NCBI RefSeq assembly: GCF_003862475.1
Contig: NZ_RRCO01000002.1
Location: forward strand, 1 to 64,000
DNA length: 64,000 nt
Direction of reading: 5' to 3'
Source of the DNA: Lachnoanaerobaculum gingivalis
Lineage (GTDB): Bacteria; Bacillota; Clostridia; Lachnospirales; Lachnospiraceae
The notes beneath the pieces are model-generated. The model saw only the letters and a list, made by a program, of their open reading frames with translations, was not told the DNA's origin and did not search any database. The position numbers and the translations under genes are program-made. Within the stretch, counting starts at the first letter, position 1. The number at the start of each line of letters is the position of its first letter. Of this stretch, positions 15,032-22,589 are shown piece by piece.

Positions 15032-16171
15032 TTGATACAATTAAATGGAAAATACGCACAGGCGTATATTATGTGTGATGAAACTATGGAAAAATCCATG
15101 GTGGAAGAAGCGGCAAAGTCTCAGGTGAGAATGATTTGTGATAATGAAGTATCACAGGGCGCAAAGATTAGGGTAATGCCTGATGTTCACCCCGGAAAAG
15201 TAGGTCCTATAGGTCTTACAATGACTGTGGGAAAAAAGATTTTACCATCTTTAGTGGGAATAGATATCGGTTGCGGTATGCTTGCGGTAAACTTAGGTAA
15301 AATAAGAAATGATTTTATGAAGCTGGATACTGTAATCAGAGATAATGTTCCGGTAGGCTTTGCTTTAAGAAAAGATGTACATGCATATGCAGACAGAATT
15401 GAATTAAATAATCTTAAATGCTTTTCACATATAAGAGCTGAAAAAGCGTTGCTCAGTCTTGGTACTTTAGGTGGTGGAAATCATTTTATTGAGCTGGATG
15501 TAGCAAAGAACGGGGAAGTTTATCTTATAGTACATACAGGAAGCAGACATCTTGGAAAAGAAGTGGCAGAGTACTATATGAAAGCCGGACAGGATGAGCT
15601 GAAAGGAAAAGGTATAAATGATATTCCGTTTGAAATGACCTACCTTAGCGGAAATTTGATGGAAGATTATCTGCATGATCTAAAAATTGTGGAAGAGTAT
15701 GCAATATTAAACAGAAAAATAATTGCTGCCGAGATTATAAAAAAGATGAAGTGGAAGGCGATTAAGGAAATTTCATGTTCTCACAATTATGTAGATTTTT
15801 CAAATGATAGTCCTATACTAAGAAAAGGTGCCATTTCAGCGAAGTTAGATGAGAGGGTAATAATCCCTATAAATATGAAGGAAGGTGTTTTACTAGGAAG
15901 GGGACTTGGAAATGAAGAATGGAATAATTCGGCGCCTCACGGAAGCGGCAGAGTACTTTCAAGAGGAGCGATAAATTCTTTACATACGGTTTCTGAGTTC
16001 AGAAAAGAGATGAAGGGTATCTATACAAGCTGTATAAGTAAGGATACTTTGGATGAAGCACCTTTTGCATATAGAGGAATAGACTATATAAAAGAAGTAA
16101 TAAAAGATACCGTAGAGGTGGAAAATGTTCTTACTCCTATATTTAACTATAAGGGAGGGGACAGAAAATGA
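15032..16171 (+). CDS. rtcB: RtcB-type RNA ligase (RtcB2, partner of PrfH)
   Basis: A 379-residue GTP/Mn-dependent 3'-phosphate RNA ligase. The TTG at 15032 was chosen because family members begin with an xIxLxGKY-like strand (here LIQLNGKY) and AGAGG lies 8 nt upstream; an in-frame TTG at 15002 lacks a site. Active-site motifs are all present: DVHPGKVGPIG, GIDIGCGM (Cys81, metal ligand), GGGNHFIE, HTGSRHLG, SCSHNY and PHGSGRVLSR, whose His is guanylylated. The short length and adjacent prfH identify the RtcB2 subgroup, reported to religate 16S rRNA cut in the decoding centre. It overlaps prfH by 4 nt (ATGA), so the two are translationally coupled. Confidence 0.93.
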   Translation: MIQLNGKYAQAYIMCDETMEKSMVEEAAKSQVRMICDNEVSQGAKIRVMPDVHPGKVGPIGLTMTVGKKILPSLVGIDIGCGMLAVNLGKIRNDFMKLDTVIRDNVPVGFALRKDVHAYADRIELNNLKCFSHIRAEKALLSLGTLGGGNHFIELDVAKNGEVYLIVHTGSRHLGKEVAEYYMKAGQDELKGKGINDIPFEMTYLSGNLMEDYLHDLKIVEEYAILNRKIIAAEIIKKMKWKAIKEISCSHNYVDFSNDSPILRKGAISAKLDERVIIPINMKEGVLLGRGLGNEEWNNSAPHGSGRVLSRGAINSLHTVSEFRKEMKGIYTSCISKDTLDEAPFAYRGIDYIKEVIKDTVEVENVLTPIFNYKGGDRK

Positions 16172-16773
16172 TTTTACAAATAAGTGCAGGTATGGGACCG
16201 GTGGAATGTCAGAGAGCTGTATTTGGCATATGTAAAGCACTAATAAAAGAAATTCCGTCTTTAGAGATTTTAAGTTATGTAGAGGGAGAGAAAAAAGAAA
16301 CCTTTTATTCAGTGATGCTCTCATCTGATGAGGATTTATCATATCTTGAAGGTACTATGCTTTGGATTTGTAAAAGTCGGTACAGAACAGAGCATAAAAG
16401 AAAGAACTGGTTTGTAGATGTGAGTATTATTCCGGAAGCGGTTAATATAGATGATAACTTTTCTGAAGAAGATATAATAGTAGAGAAATTTCATGCAAGT
16501 GGACCGGGAGGTCAAAATGTAAACAAGGTGGAAACCGGAGTGAGGGTTATTCATATTCCTACAGGAATAAGGATAAGTTCAACAAGGGAACGAAGCCAGC
16601 TTATGAATAAGAAGGATGCCCTTAGAAAACTTGCCATTGTTTTAAAAAACAAGAATGCTTCCCAAATTGAACAAAGTAAGAACAATGCATGGAGTAAGCA
16701 TACGGATATAGTTAGAGGAAATCCGATAAGAATATATGAGGGTGAAAGATTTAGGTTAAAAAATAAATTTTAG
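16168..16773 (+). CDS. prfH: Peptide chain release factor homologue PrfH
   Basis: A 201-residue class I release-factor relative containing the peptidyl-tRNA hydrolysis motif GGQ (114-116 in HASGPGGQNVNKVETGVR) but lacking the stop-codon-reading domain of RF1/RF2. PrfH is established as a rescue factor that releases nascent chains from ribosomes whose 16S rRNA has been cut in the decoding centre; RtcB then seals the break. The start overlaps the rtcB stop. The C-terminal basic stretch (KHTDIVRGNPIRIYEGERFRL) is intact. The presence of the pair implies exposure to ribotoxins such as colicin-E3-like nucleases. Confidence 0.93.
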   Translation: MILQISAGMGPVECQRAVFGICKALIKEIPSLEILSYVEGEKKETFYSVMLSSDEDLSYLEGTMLWICKSRYRTEHKRKNWFVDVSIIPEAVNIDDNFSEEDIIVEKFHASGPGGQNVNKVETGVRVIHIPTGIRISSTRERSQLMNKKDALRKLAIVLKNKNASQIEQSKNNAWSKHTDIVRGNPIRIYEGERFRLKNKF

Positions 16774-16781
16774 GTGATATT

Positions 16782-17513
16782 ATGAGTGAGAAAGAAAATT
16801 ACAATGTGGCAGAAGATATCAGTACATGCAAAGAGTCTGTATATCTTGAAAATAAAAGTGTGAACAAATATCCGTGGCTAATTTCAATACTTTATATTTT
16901 GGTATTATATGTGTGGATCGGTTTTGTTATTTCCGGAATGAATTACTTTAATTTGAATAAGTGGTTATTTCTAGGTTTTAATATAGCATTTTTTGTTGCG
17001 TTTATGACACTTCTGACAGTTCAGATCAGTAGAGTATTGCCTGAGATAAGAAATGGGAATATAGACTATTGTATAAACGGATTTTTATTTTTTAAATATA
17101 CCGTTTTGCCTTCTACATTGTATTTTATTTTTCTGGCACTTATTATATTTGTGGGTGGAATAAGTGTTTCATTAGTAGTTTTTTTTATTCCTGTAATGTT
17201 TTTAATGGCGCCGTTTATACTTATGGTGGCTTTTATACTGTCACCGATAATGTTGGCAATATCTTTTATAGCCGCTTTACCGGGATTTGTTTTGGCAGTA
17301 GGTACTGTAATTATCAGTAGAAAACAAAAAGAGATGAAACTTGGTAGCTGCGTATTACATATACTCCTACAGTTTGTTCCGGTAGTAGATTTGATAGATG
17401 CATTATATATTTCGCTACATTATTGGAATAGGGCAAAGAAATTGGCTATAATTACAGCTGTTTCTGCCGGTATACTTATAGTTGCAAGTATAATTTTATA
17501 TATAATATCTTAG
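16782..17513 (+). CDS. Polytopic membrane protein of unknown function (paralogue A)
   Basis: A 243-residue protein with roughly six membrane segments, a polar N-terminus and no motif I recognise. It shares an ordered set of features with the next gene: a KYPWLISILYILVLYVW-like first helix, IDYCINGFLFF, a long hydrophobic centre, and VPVVDLIDALYISLHYWNRAKK before the last helix. The two are therefore tandem paralogues. It begins 8 nt after prfH (GGTGATATT spacer), so it may be read from the same transcript. Function unknown. Confidence 0.65.
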   Translation: MSEKENYNVAEDISTCKESVYLENKSVNKYPWLISILYILVLYVWIGFVISGMNYFNLNKWLFLGFNIAFFVAFMTLLTVQISRVLPEIRNGNIDYCINGFLFFKYTVLPSTLYFIFLALIIFVGGISVSLVVFFIPVMFLMAPFILMVAFILSPIMLAISFIAALPGFVLAVGTVIISRKQKEMKLGSCVLHILLQFVPVVDLIDALYISLHYWNRAKKLAIITAVSAGILIVASIILYIIS

Positions 17514-17546
17514 GAAATAAAAATTCTTAAAAGGAGATATAGTGAT

Positions 17547-18260
17547 ATGGAAAATGATTTTATATTAGAAAAAGGCTGTATTATAAATGAGGAATCTCCA
17601 CAAAAGCATTTTCCTTGGATTTTAGGCATAATATATAATATAGTAGTTTACAGATGGGCATATGTTATTATATCTCAGTTAAACAGCACAGAAAAAAAGG
17701 AATTTGATATTTTACCTCATATAGTATATCTTATCTTACTTTTAATACCGCTTATATTGCAAATAATAAGCGTGAATAAGGCTATAAAAAGGAATGATAT
17801 AAATTATTGCATTGACGGAGCGCTTTTTTACGGATATGCAATGTTTCCGGTTTCTCTGTTATGTGCACTATGTATTCTTGGTGTAGCTGTGGGCGAAATA
17901 TTTATATTGATTGCATGTATGGTAGTACCGGCAACGATCTTTTTCGTACCGTTTATTGCAATACCGTGTATTATATTTTTGATGATACTAATATTGTTGT
18001 ACTATGTTTTATTGTCACCGGGAATGTTGACGGCCGGTTATCTGGTTCGCAGTTATAAAGATGAATATGGTCTAAGTAACAACAAATATAACAGGCATAA
18101 GTTTTTTCGATTTATACCCGGAGTAAATTTAATTGATATTTTGTATATTTCAAACAAATACAGGGATAGAGGAAAATCACAAACTGTAATTATAGCAGTT
18201 TCCTTAATATTGATGATTCTAACAATCGTTGTGGCAATAGCAATCAGTAGAATATTATAG
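17547..18260 (+). CDS. Polytopic membrane protein of unknown function (paralogue B)
   Basis: A 237-residue protein, paralogue of the one at 16782. Matching positions include HFPWILGIIYNIVVYRW, INYCIDGALFYGY, a hydrophobic central block of about 75 residues and IPGVNLIDILYISNKYRDRGK before a final helix. Divergence is high, indicating an old duplication. AAAAGGAG lies 10 nt upstream. The conserved (V/I)D-L-I-D-x-L-Y-I-S motif on the presumed cytoplasmic side may bind a shared partner. Confidence 0.65.
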   Translation: MENDFILEKGCIINEESPQKHFPWILGIIYNIVVYRWAYVIISQLNSTEKKEFDILPHIVYLILLLIPLILQIISVNKAIKRNDINYCIDGALFYGYAMFPVSLLCALCILGVAVGEIFILIACMVVPATIFFVPFIAIPCIIFLMILILLYYVLLSPGMLTAGYLVRSYKDEYGLSNNKYNRHKFFRFIPGVNLIDILYISNKYRDRGKSQTVIIAVSLILMILTIVVAIAISRIL

Positions 18261-18268
18261 GTATATAA

Positions 18269-19024
18269 ATGAAATCAAAGAAACTTTTTAAAATTATTGC
18301 TGGATGTATATTGCTTGCAGTAATGATTTTACTGATATTTACAAGACTTTATCATAGAGGTACTTCTGTAAAGAGACCTAAGAATGCTTATAAAAGACAT
18401 ATAGAGCAGTTTAAGAGCAGTGTTGATATGGATAAAGACGGAATTGATGATCAAAGCGATATATTAAACAGTGCTCTTTACTATATACAGACAAAACCGA
18501 AGTATGAGAGCAGGTACTATATTGGAGGAACACCAAATGACGGTTACGGTGTATGTACAGATGTTGTAGCTGCGGCACTTTTAGGTGCGGGATATGATTT
18601 ACAAAAACTTGTGTCTGAGGATATACATGAACATCCGGAAAATTATGATATACAATCACCTGATGAAAATATTGACTATCGTAGGGTGAGAAATCTGCAG
18701 GTGTATTTTAAAAACAATACAAATATTGTTGTTACATCTAAATGTATTCATGCGGGAGATTATAATCTGGAGTTTGAAATAGAAGATTATGCAGCTTCAA
18801 CAGAAAATATTATGCTTGCAATTACTGCAATGGGATATGCCGGGGTTTGGATGGATGGAATGATGAAGTTTGAGGGAAATATAGATAAGGTCAGAAAACT
18901 ATTGAATATCAATTGTGAAGAAACACCCAGGACAATTATTCCATTCGGAAAGCCAAAGAGTATGGTAATACAGAAAGAAAAAAAGCATTTTCTGAAAGAT
19001 TTCATATTATTTAGCGGCAGCTAG
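18269..19024 (+). CDS. Chimeric protein: DUF1287 N-terminal part fused to nitroreductase C-terminal part
   Basis: A 251-residue in-frame chimera. Residues 1-151 (membrane anchor, then DKDGIDDQSDILNSALYYIQ, GGTPNDGYGVCTDVV and NIDYRRVRNLQVYFKNN) match the intact DUF1287 protein at 19364 almost exactly. From residue 152 the sequence becomes the C-terminal part of a nitroreductase: NIVVTSKC, AASTENIMLAITAMGYAGVW, KVRKLLNI, IIPFGKPK, KKHF. The nitroreductase N-terminal flavin-binding part is missing, as is the C-terminal half of DUF1287, so neither activity is expected. It is best seen as a recombination product, possibly a pseudogene, though it has no internal stop. Confidence 0.8.
   Translation: MKSKKLFKIIAGCILLAVMILLIFTRLYHRGTSVKRPKNAYKRHIEQFKSSVDMDKDGIDDQSDILNSALYYIQTKPKYESRYYIGGTPNDGYGVCTDVVAAALLGAGYDLQKLVSEDIHEHPENYDIQSPDENIDYRRVRNLQVYFKNNTNIVVTSKCIHAGDYNLEFEIEDYAASTENIMLAITAMGYAGVWMDGMMKFEGNIDKVRKLLNINCEETPRTIIPFGKPKSMVIQKEKKHFLKDFILFSGS
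18482..18723 (+). repeat. Near-identical direct repeat, copy 1 (DUF1287 coding segment)
   Basis: This 242-bp segment matches 19577-19818 with a constant offset of 1095 bp. I counted ten base differences, mostly third-position. Identity stops abruptly at the chimera junction on the 3' side and drops to clearly lower similarity on the 5' side, which suggests recent gene conversion or duplication of this segment. Confidence 0.85.
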
Positions 19025-19037
19025 GCAGGTGTTTTAT

Positions 19038-19367
19038 ATGAGTGAAAATTTATTAAACTTTATAATTTGGTCAATATCGGGATGTTTAATAATCGCTATT
19101 GGAATCAGTTGTTTCTTTTCTAAAAAGCAGGCAGGATTTTGGGCAAATGTTAATTTGCCTCCGGTAAAGGATGTAAAGGGATATAATCATGCTACGGGGA
19201 AGCTGTTTGTTTTATTCGGAGTGCTTTTGATTGCTTTGGGATTGCCTATATTATTTGATAAAAGTTCAGTATTTATATTTTTATCAATAATAGGAGTACT
19301 GATTTTAACAATAGCTATGATGGCGGTATATATTTTTTATATTGATGATAAATATAGGGAAAAATGA
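19038..19367 (+). CDS. Small membrane protein, DUF3784-like
   Basis: A 109-residue protein with three hydrophobic segments. After the first helix comes FFSKKQAGFWANVNLPPVKDVKGYNHATGK, a pattern shared with DUF3784-type small membrane proteins of Firmicutes. The ATG at 19038 is preferred; an in-frame GTG at 19029 is the alternative. Its TGA overlaps the ATG of the intact DUF1287 gene (ATGA), indicating coupled translation. Function unknown. Confidence 0.65.
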   Translation: MSENLLNFIIWSISGCLIIAIGISCFFSKKQAGFWANVNLPPVKDVKGYNHATGKLFVLFGVLLIALGLPILFDKSSVFIFLSIIGVLILTIAMMAVYIFYIDDKYREK

Positions 19368-20044
19368 AACAAAAAAGAATTTTTAAAATAATTGCTGCTG
19401 GTATAGTGATTGCGGCAATAGCAGTACTTATATATAACAGATTTTCTTATAAAGAAACATCTACAAAGCGTCCAAGGTATGCTTATAAAAAGAAGATAGA
19501 GCAGATTAAGAGCGGAATCGACAAGGATGGCGATGGTGTTGATGACCAGAGCGACATATTGGAAAGTGCATTGGAATATATACAGACAAAACCGAAGTAT
19601 GAGAGCAGGTACTATATTGGCGGAACACCAAATGACGGTTACGGTGTATGTACAGATGTTGTAGCTGCGGCACTTTTCGGTGCGGGATATAATTTACAAA
19701 AACTTGTGTCTGAGGATATACACGAACATCCGCAAAATTATGATATACAATCCCCTGATGAAAATATTGACTACCGTAGAGTAAGAAATCTGCAGGTGTA
19801 TTTTAAAAATAATACAAAAAGTCTTACTACAGATCTTTCTGAAATAGAAGAGTGGCAGGGTGGAGATATTGTTATTTTTAAGAAGCATATAGGAATAGTA
19901 TCAGATAGAAGAGACAAAAACGGAGTCCCATATATTATTCATCATGGAAGTAAATATCAAAGAGCATATGAACAAAAATATCTGAAAAGTAAGGCTGATG
20001 AAATAGTCGGTCACTACAGATGGGAATTGGAAAGTAAAAATTAA
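19364..20044 (+). CDS. DUF1287-family membrane-anchored protein (intact copy)
   Basis: A 226-residue protein with an N-terminal hydrophobic anchor (residues about 5-25) and an extracytoplasmic DUF1287 domain, related to NlpC/P60-like amidase/cysteine-peptidase folds. Candidate catalytic residues are Cys in GYGVCTDVV and His in FKKHIGIVSD, with a further YIIHHG. It is complete, unlike the truncated chimeric copy upstream. A cell-wall hydrolytic role is a reasonable inference from fold and location but is not proven. An EF-hand-like run, DKDGDGVDDQSD, precedes the catalytic region. Confidence 0.78.
   Translation: MKQKRIFKIIAAGIVIAAIAVLIYNRFSYKETSTKRPRYAYKKKIEQIKSGIDKDGDGVDDQSDILESALEYIQTKPKYESRYYIGGTPNDGYGVCTDVVAAALFGAGYNLQKLVSEDIHEHPQNYDIQSPDENIDYRRVRNLQVYFKNNTKSLTTDLSEIEEWQGGDIVIFKKHIGIVSDRRDKNGVPYIIHHGSKYQRAYEQKYLKSKADEIVGHYRWELESKN
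19577..19818 (+). repeat. Near-identical direct repeat, copy 2 (DUF1287 coding segment)
   Basis: Partner of 18482-18723 (ten differences counted in 242 bp). Because this copy continues into a complete DUF1287 domain, it is the likely parental form. Confidence 0.85.
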
Positions 20045-20045
20045 G

Positions 20046-20074
20046 TTTACAGTATAGTTACATATAAGTATAAT
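20046..20074 (+). promoter_or_regulatory. Promoter of the P-type ATPase gene
   Basis: TTTACA (20046-20051), a 17-nt spacer and TATAAT (20069-20074) form a good vegetative promoter starting two bases after the DUF1287 stop. Transcription would start near 20081, just before the hairpin at 20083. Confidence 0.65.
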
Positions 20075-20082
20075 ATGGCATT

Positions 20083-20115
20083 AATAAAAGGCATTGTTTA
20101 TCGATGTCTTTTATT
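20083..20115 (+). terminator. Terminator-like hairpin in the ATPase 5' leader
   Basis: AATAAAAGGCAT (20083-20094) pairs with ATGTCTTTTATT (20104-20115), 12 bp with one G-U pair, a 9-nt loop and a T-rich 3' arm. It can end the preceding operon. As it also lies downstream of the promoter at 20046-20074, it would form at the very 5' end of the ATPase mRNA and could act as an attenuator or stabiliser. Confidence 0.55.
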
Positions 20116-20141
20116 TTAGATATGTTTTAAAGGGTGACGCT

Positions 20142-22541
20142 ATGGATGAGATAAGAGAGGTCGATAAGAAAATCATCGGACTGACAGGCAGTGAAGTAGA
20201 AGAAAGAATTGCTCTAGGTCTGACAAATAAAATAAATACAAACACTGATAAAACAACTATGGAAATAGTATTGTCAAATGTATGTACATACTTTAACCTG
20301 ATATTTTTAATTATTTCCATATTACTGATTGTGGTAGGTTCTTTTAGGAATCTTACATTCTTACCTGTTATTATCGGAAATACAGTTATAGGCATAGTAC
20401 AAGAATTGCGTGCAAAAAAGACACTTGAAAAGATGAAATTTTTAAGTGCGCCTCACAGTGATGTTATAAGAGACGGAGAACTTCAAAATATTTTATCAGA
20501 AGAACTTGTAAAAGATGATATTATTCTTTTAACAGCCGGTAAGCAGATTTGTGCCGATGCTATTGTTATATCCGGAAGTGTTCAGGTTAATGAATCACTA
20601 CTTACAGGCGAGTCTGATGAAATTGAAAAAAATACAGGCGGTAAGCTTTTGTCGGGAAGCTTTGTGGTATCCGGAGAATGCTATGCAAAACTTGAGAAAG
20701 TGGGAGATGAGTCATATATCTCAAAACTAAGTACACAAGCAAAAACTATGAAAAGTAAAGAACAATCGGAGATGATAAGGCATATCAATCTTATTGTTAA
20801 GGCTGTAGGTATTGTGATCATACCTATAGGGGTGGTTTTGTTTTTTCAAAGCTATTATTTAAATGATGATTCTCTTAGAAAAAGTGTAACTTCTACAGTT
20901 GCAGCTGTGCTTGGTATGATACCGGAGGGATTGTATTTGCTCACTACAGTTGCACTTGCACTAAGTACTATGAAGTTGGCAACAAAAAAGGTATTGCTTC
21001 ATGATATGAAAAGTATTGAAACTTTAGCAAGAGTTGATGTGCTATGTGTTGATAAAACAGGTACGATTACAGAACCTGAAATGAAAGTGGAAGATGTGTA
21101 CTTATGTAAAGGTACAAACAGTTCTATAAAATATTCGGATTTTGAAAAATTATTGTTTTCCTATGTACTTGCTTCGAAAGATAATAATGCAACTATGCAG
21201 GCTTTAAGAGAATATGCAAATGAAAAACGGATAAAAGAGACTTTGGGTTCTCCTGTCAAGGTACTACCTTTTTCTTCATCTCTTAAATACGGAAGTATTA
21301 CATTTGAAGAGGGATGTTATATTCTTGGTGCTCCAGAAATTATCTTAAAAGGTAATTTTATATCTTTTGAAAATGAGATTTTAATCTATACTGAAAAAGG
21401 CAGTAGGGTTTTGCTTTTTGCAAAGTATGACGGAAGTGATATTGAAGACGGTATAAACGGAAATGTAACTCCGATAGGTTTTATAGCTTTTGCAAATCCT
21501 ATTCGTGAGAATGCTGTAGATACATTTAACTATTTCAAGTCTCAAGGTGTAGATATAAAGGTTATCTCGGGGGATAATCCTTTAACTGTTTCACAAATTG
21601 CTTCTCAGGCCGGAATTGAAAATGCCGAAAATTATATTGATGCAAGCCTTCTTGATACTGATAAAAAGATACAGGAGGCTGTAACTTGTTATACTGTCTT
21701 TGGCCGTGTAACACCAAAGCAAAAGCAAAAACTTGTAAGAGCCTTACAGGCAGACGGTCATACTGTTGCGATGACAGGTGACGGTGTAAATGATATTTTG
21801 GCAATGAAGGATGCGGACTGCAGTGTAGCAATGGCATCCGGAAGTGAAGCTGCCACTCATGCAGCACAGGTTGTATTACTTGATTCAGACTTTGCACATA
21901 TGCCTGATCTTGTGTATGAGGGTAGAAGAGTTGTCAATAATATAGAGCGCTCTGCAAGTTTATTTTTGGTAAAAAATATTTTTTCTTTACTTTTAGCTGT
22001 ATTATCGGCAGTTTTTATGTTTACATATCCACTTGAGCCTGCACAGATTTCTTTTGTAAGTATGTTTACAATTGGAGTACCGGGATTTTTATTGGCTCTT
22101 GAACCGAATAAAAATAGGATAAAAGGAAGTTTTCTTAAAAACGTGCTGATAAAAGCATTGCCCGGAGGGCTGACAGACGTTATAGCAGTATTTGCACTTG
22201 TGGTGTGTGGAGAGGTTTTTGAGATACCCACAGACAGTATCGGAACTGTTGCGACTATGGTTATGTCGGTAGTCGGATTCATGATTTTGATTAAGATAAG
22301 TTATCCTCTTGATCTCAGAAAAAATATAATAATATGTTTGAACATTGCAGGTCTTATATTTACAGGCATATTCCTTAGAAAACTGTTTGCACTTACCGAC
22401 ATTTCGGGTATAAGTATTCTTCTTATGTTTACATTTGGTTTTGCTGCGGAATCTTTATTTAGGAATATGACGATTTTAGTAGAAAAAAATCAAATATTAC
22501 TTGAAAAAATAAGAATAAAACTTGAACAAAAGAAAAAATAA
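20142..22541 (+). CDS. P-type cation-transporting ATPase (CtpE/Ca2+-type)
   Basis: A 799-residue P-type ATPase. The ATG at 20142 follows AAAGGG by 7 nt and opens the conserved ISxxEVEERI-like region. The actuator motif is LLTGESDE, the phosphorylated Asp lies in CVDKTGTITEPEM and the hinge motif is MTGDGVNDILAMKDAD. The TM4 ion-site motif PEGL (GMIPEGLYLLTT) is that of P2-like pumps. There is no N-terminal heavy-metal domain. Overall it resembles mycobacterial CtpE and streptococcal homologues, reported as Ca2+ transporters, but ion specificity is inferred. About ten membrane segments are expected. It is transcribed from its own promoter. Confidence 0.88.
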   Translation: MDEIREVDKKIIGLTGSEVEERIALGLTNKINTNTDKTTMEIVLSNVCTYFNLIFLIISILLIVVGSFRNLTFLPVIIGNTVIGIVQELRAKKTLEKMKFLSAPHSDVIRDGELQNILSEELVKDDIILLTAGKQICADAIVISGSVQVNESLLTGESDEIEKNTGGKLLSGSFVVSGECYAKLEKVGDESYISKLSTQAKTMKSKEQSEMIRHINLIVKAVGIVIIPIGVVLFFQSYYLNDDSLRKSVTSTVAAVLGMIPEGLYLLTTVALALSTMKLATKKVLLHDMKSIETLARVDVLCVDKTGTITEPEMKVEDVYLCKGTNSSIKYSDFEKLLFSYVLASKDNNATMQALREYANEKRIKETLGSPVKVLPFSSSLKYGSITFEEGCYILGAPEIILKGNFISFENEILIYTEKGSRVLLFAKYDGSDIEDGINGNVTPIGFIAFANPIRENAVDTFNYFKSQGVDIKVISGDNPLTVSQIASQAGIENAENYIDASLLDTDKKIQEAVTCYTVFGRVTPKQKQKLVRALQADGHTVAMTGDGVNDILAMKDADCSVAMASGSEAATHAAQVVLLDSDFAHMPDLVYEGRRVVNNIERSASLFLVKNIFSLLLAVLSAVFMFTYPLEPAQISFVSMFTIGVPGFLLALEPNKNRIKGSFLKNVLIKALPGGLTDVIAVFALVVCGEVFEIPTDSIGTVATMVMSVVGFMILIKISYPLDLRKNIIICLNIAGLIFTGIFLRKLFALTDISGISILLMFTFGFAAESLFRNMTILVEKNQILLEKIRIKLEQKKK

Positions 22542-22589
22542 GATATAGTATAAGTAGTAAGTGAAAAACCTTGTTTTATGGAGTTGGTT

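Noticed and set aside
20111-22282. Minus-strand ORFs of 94-141 codons inside the P-type ATPase gene
   Set aside because: They mirror a clearly functional gene and carry no recognisable domain or ribosome site.
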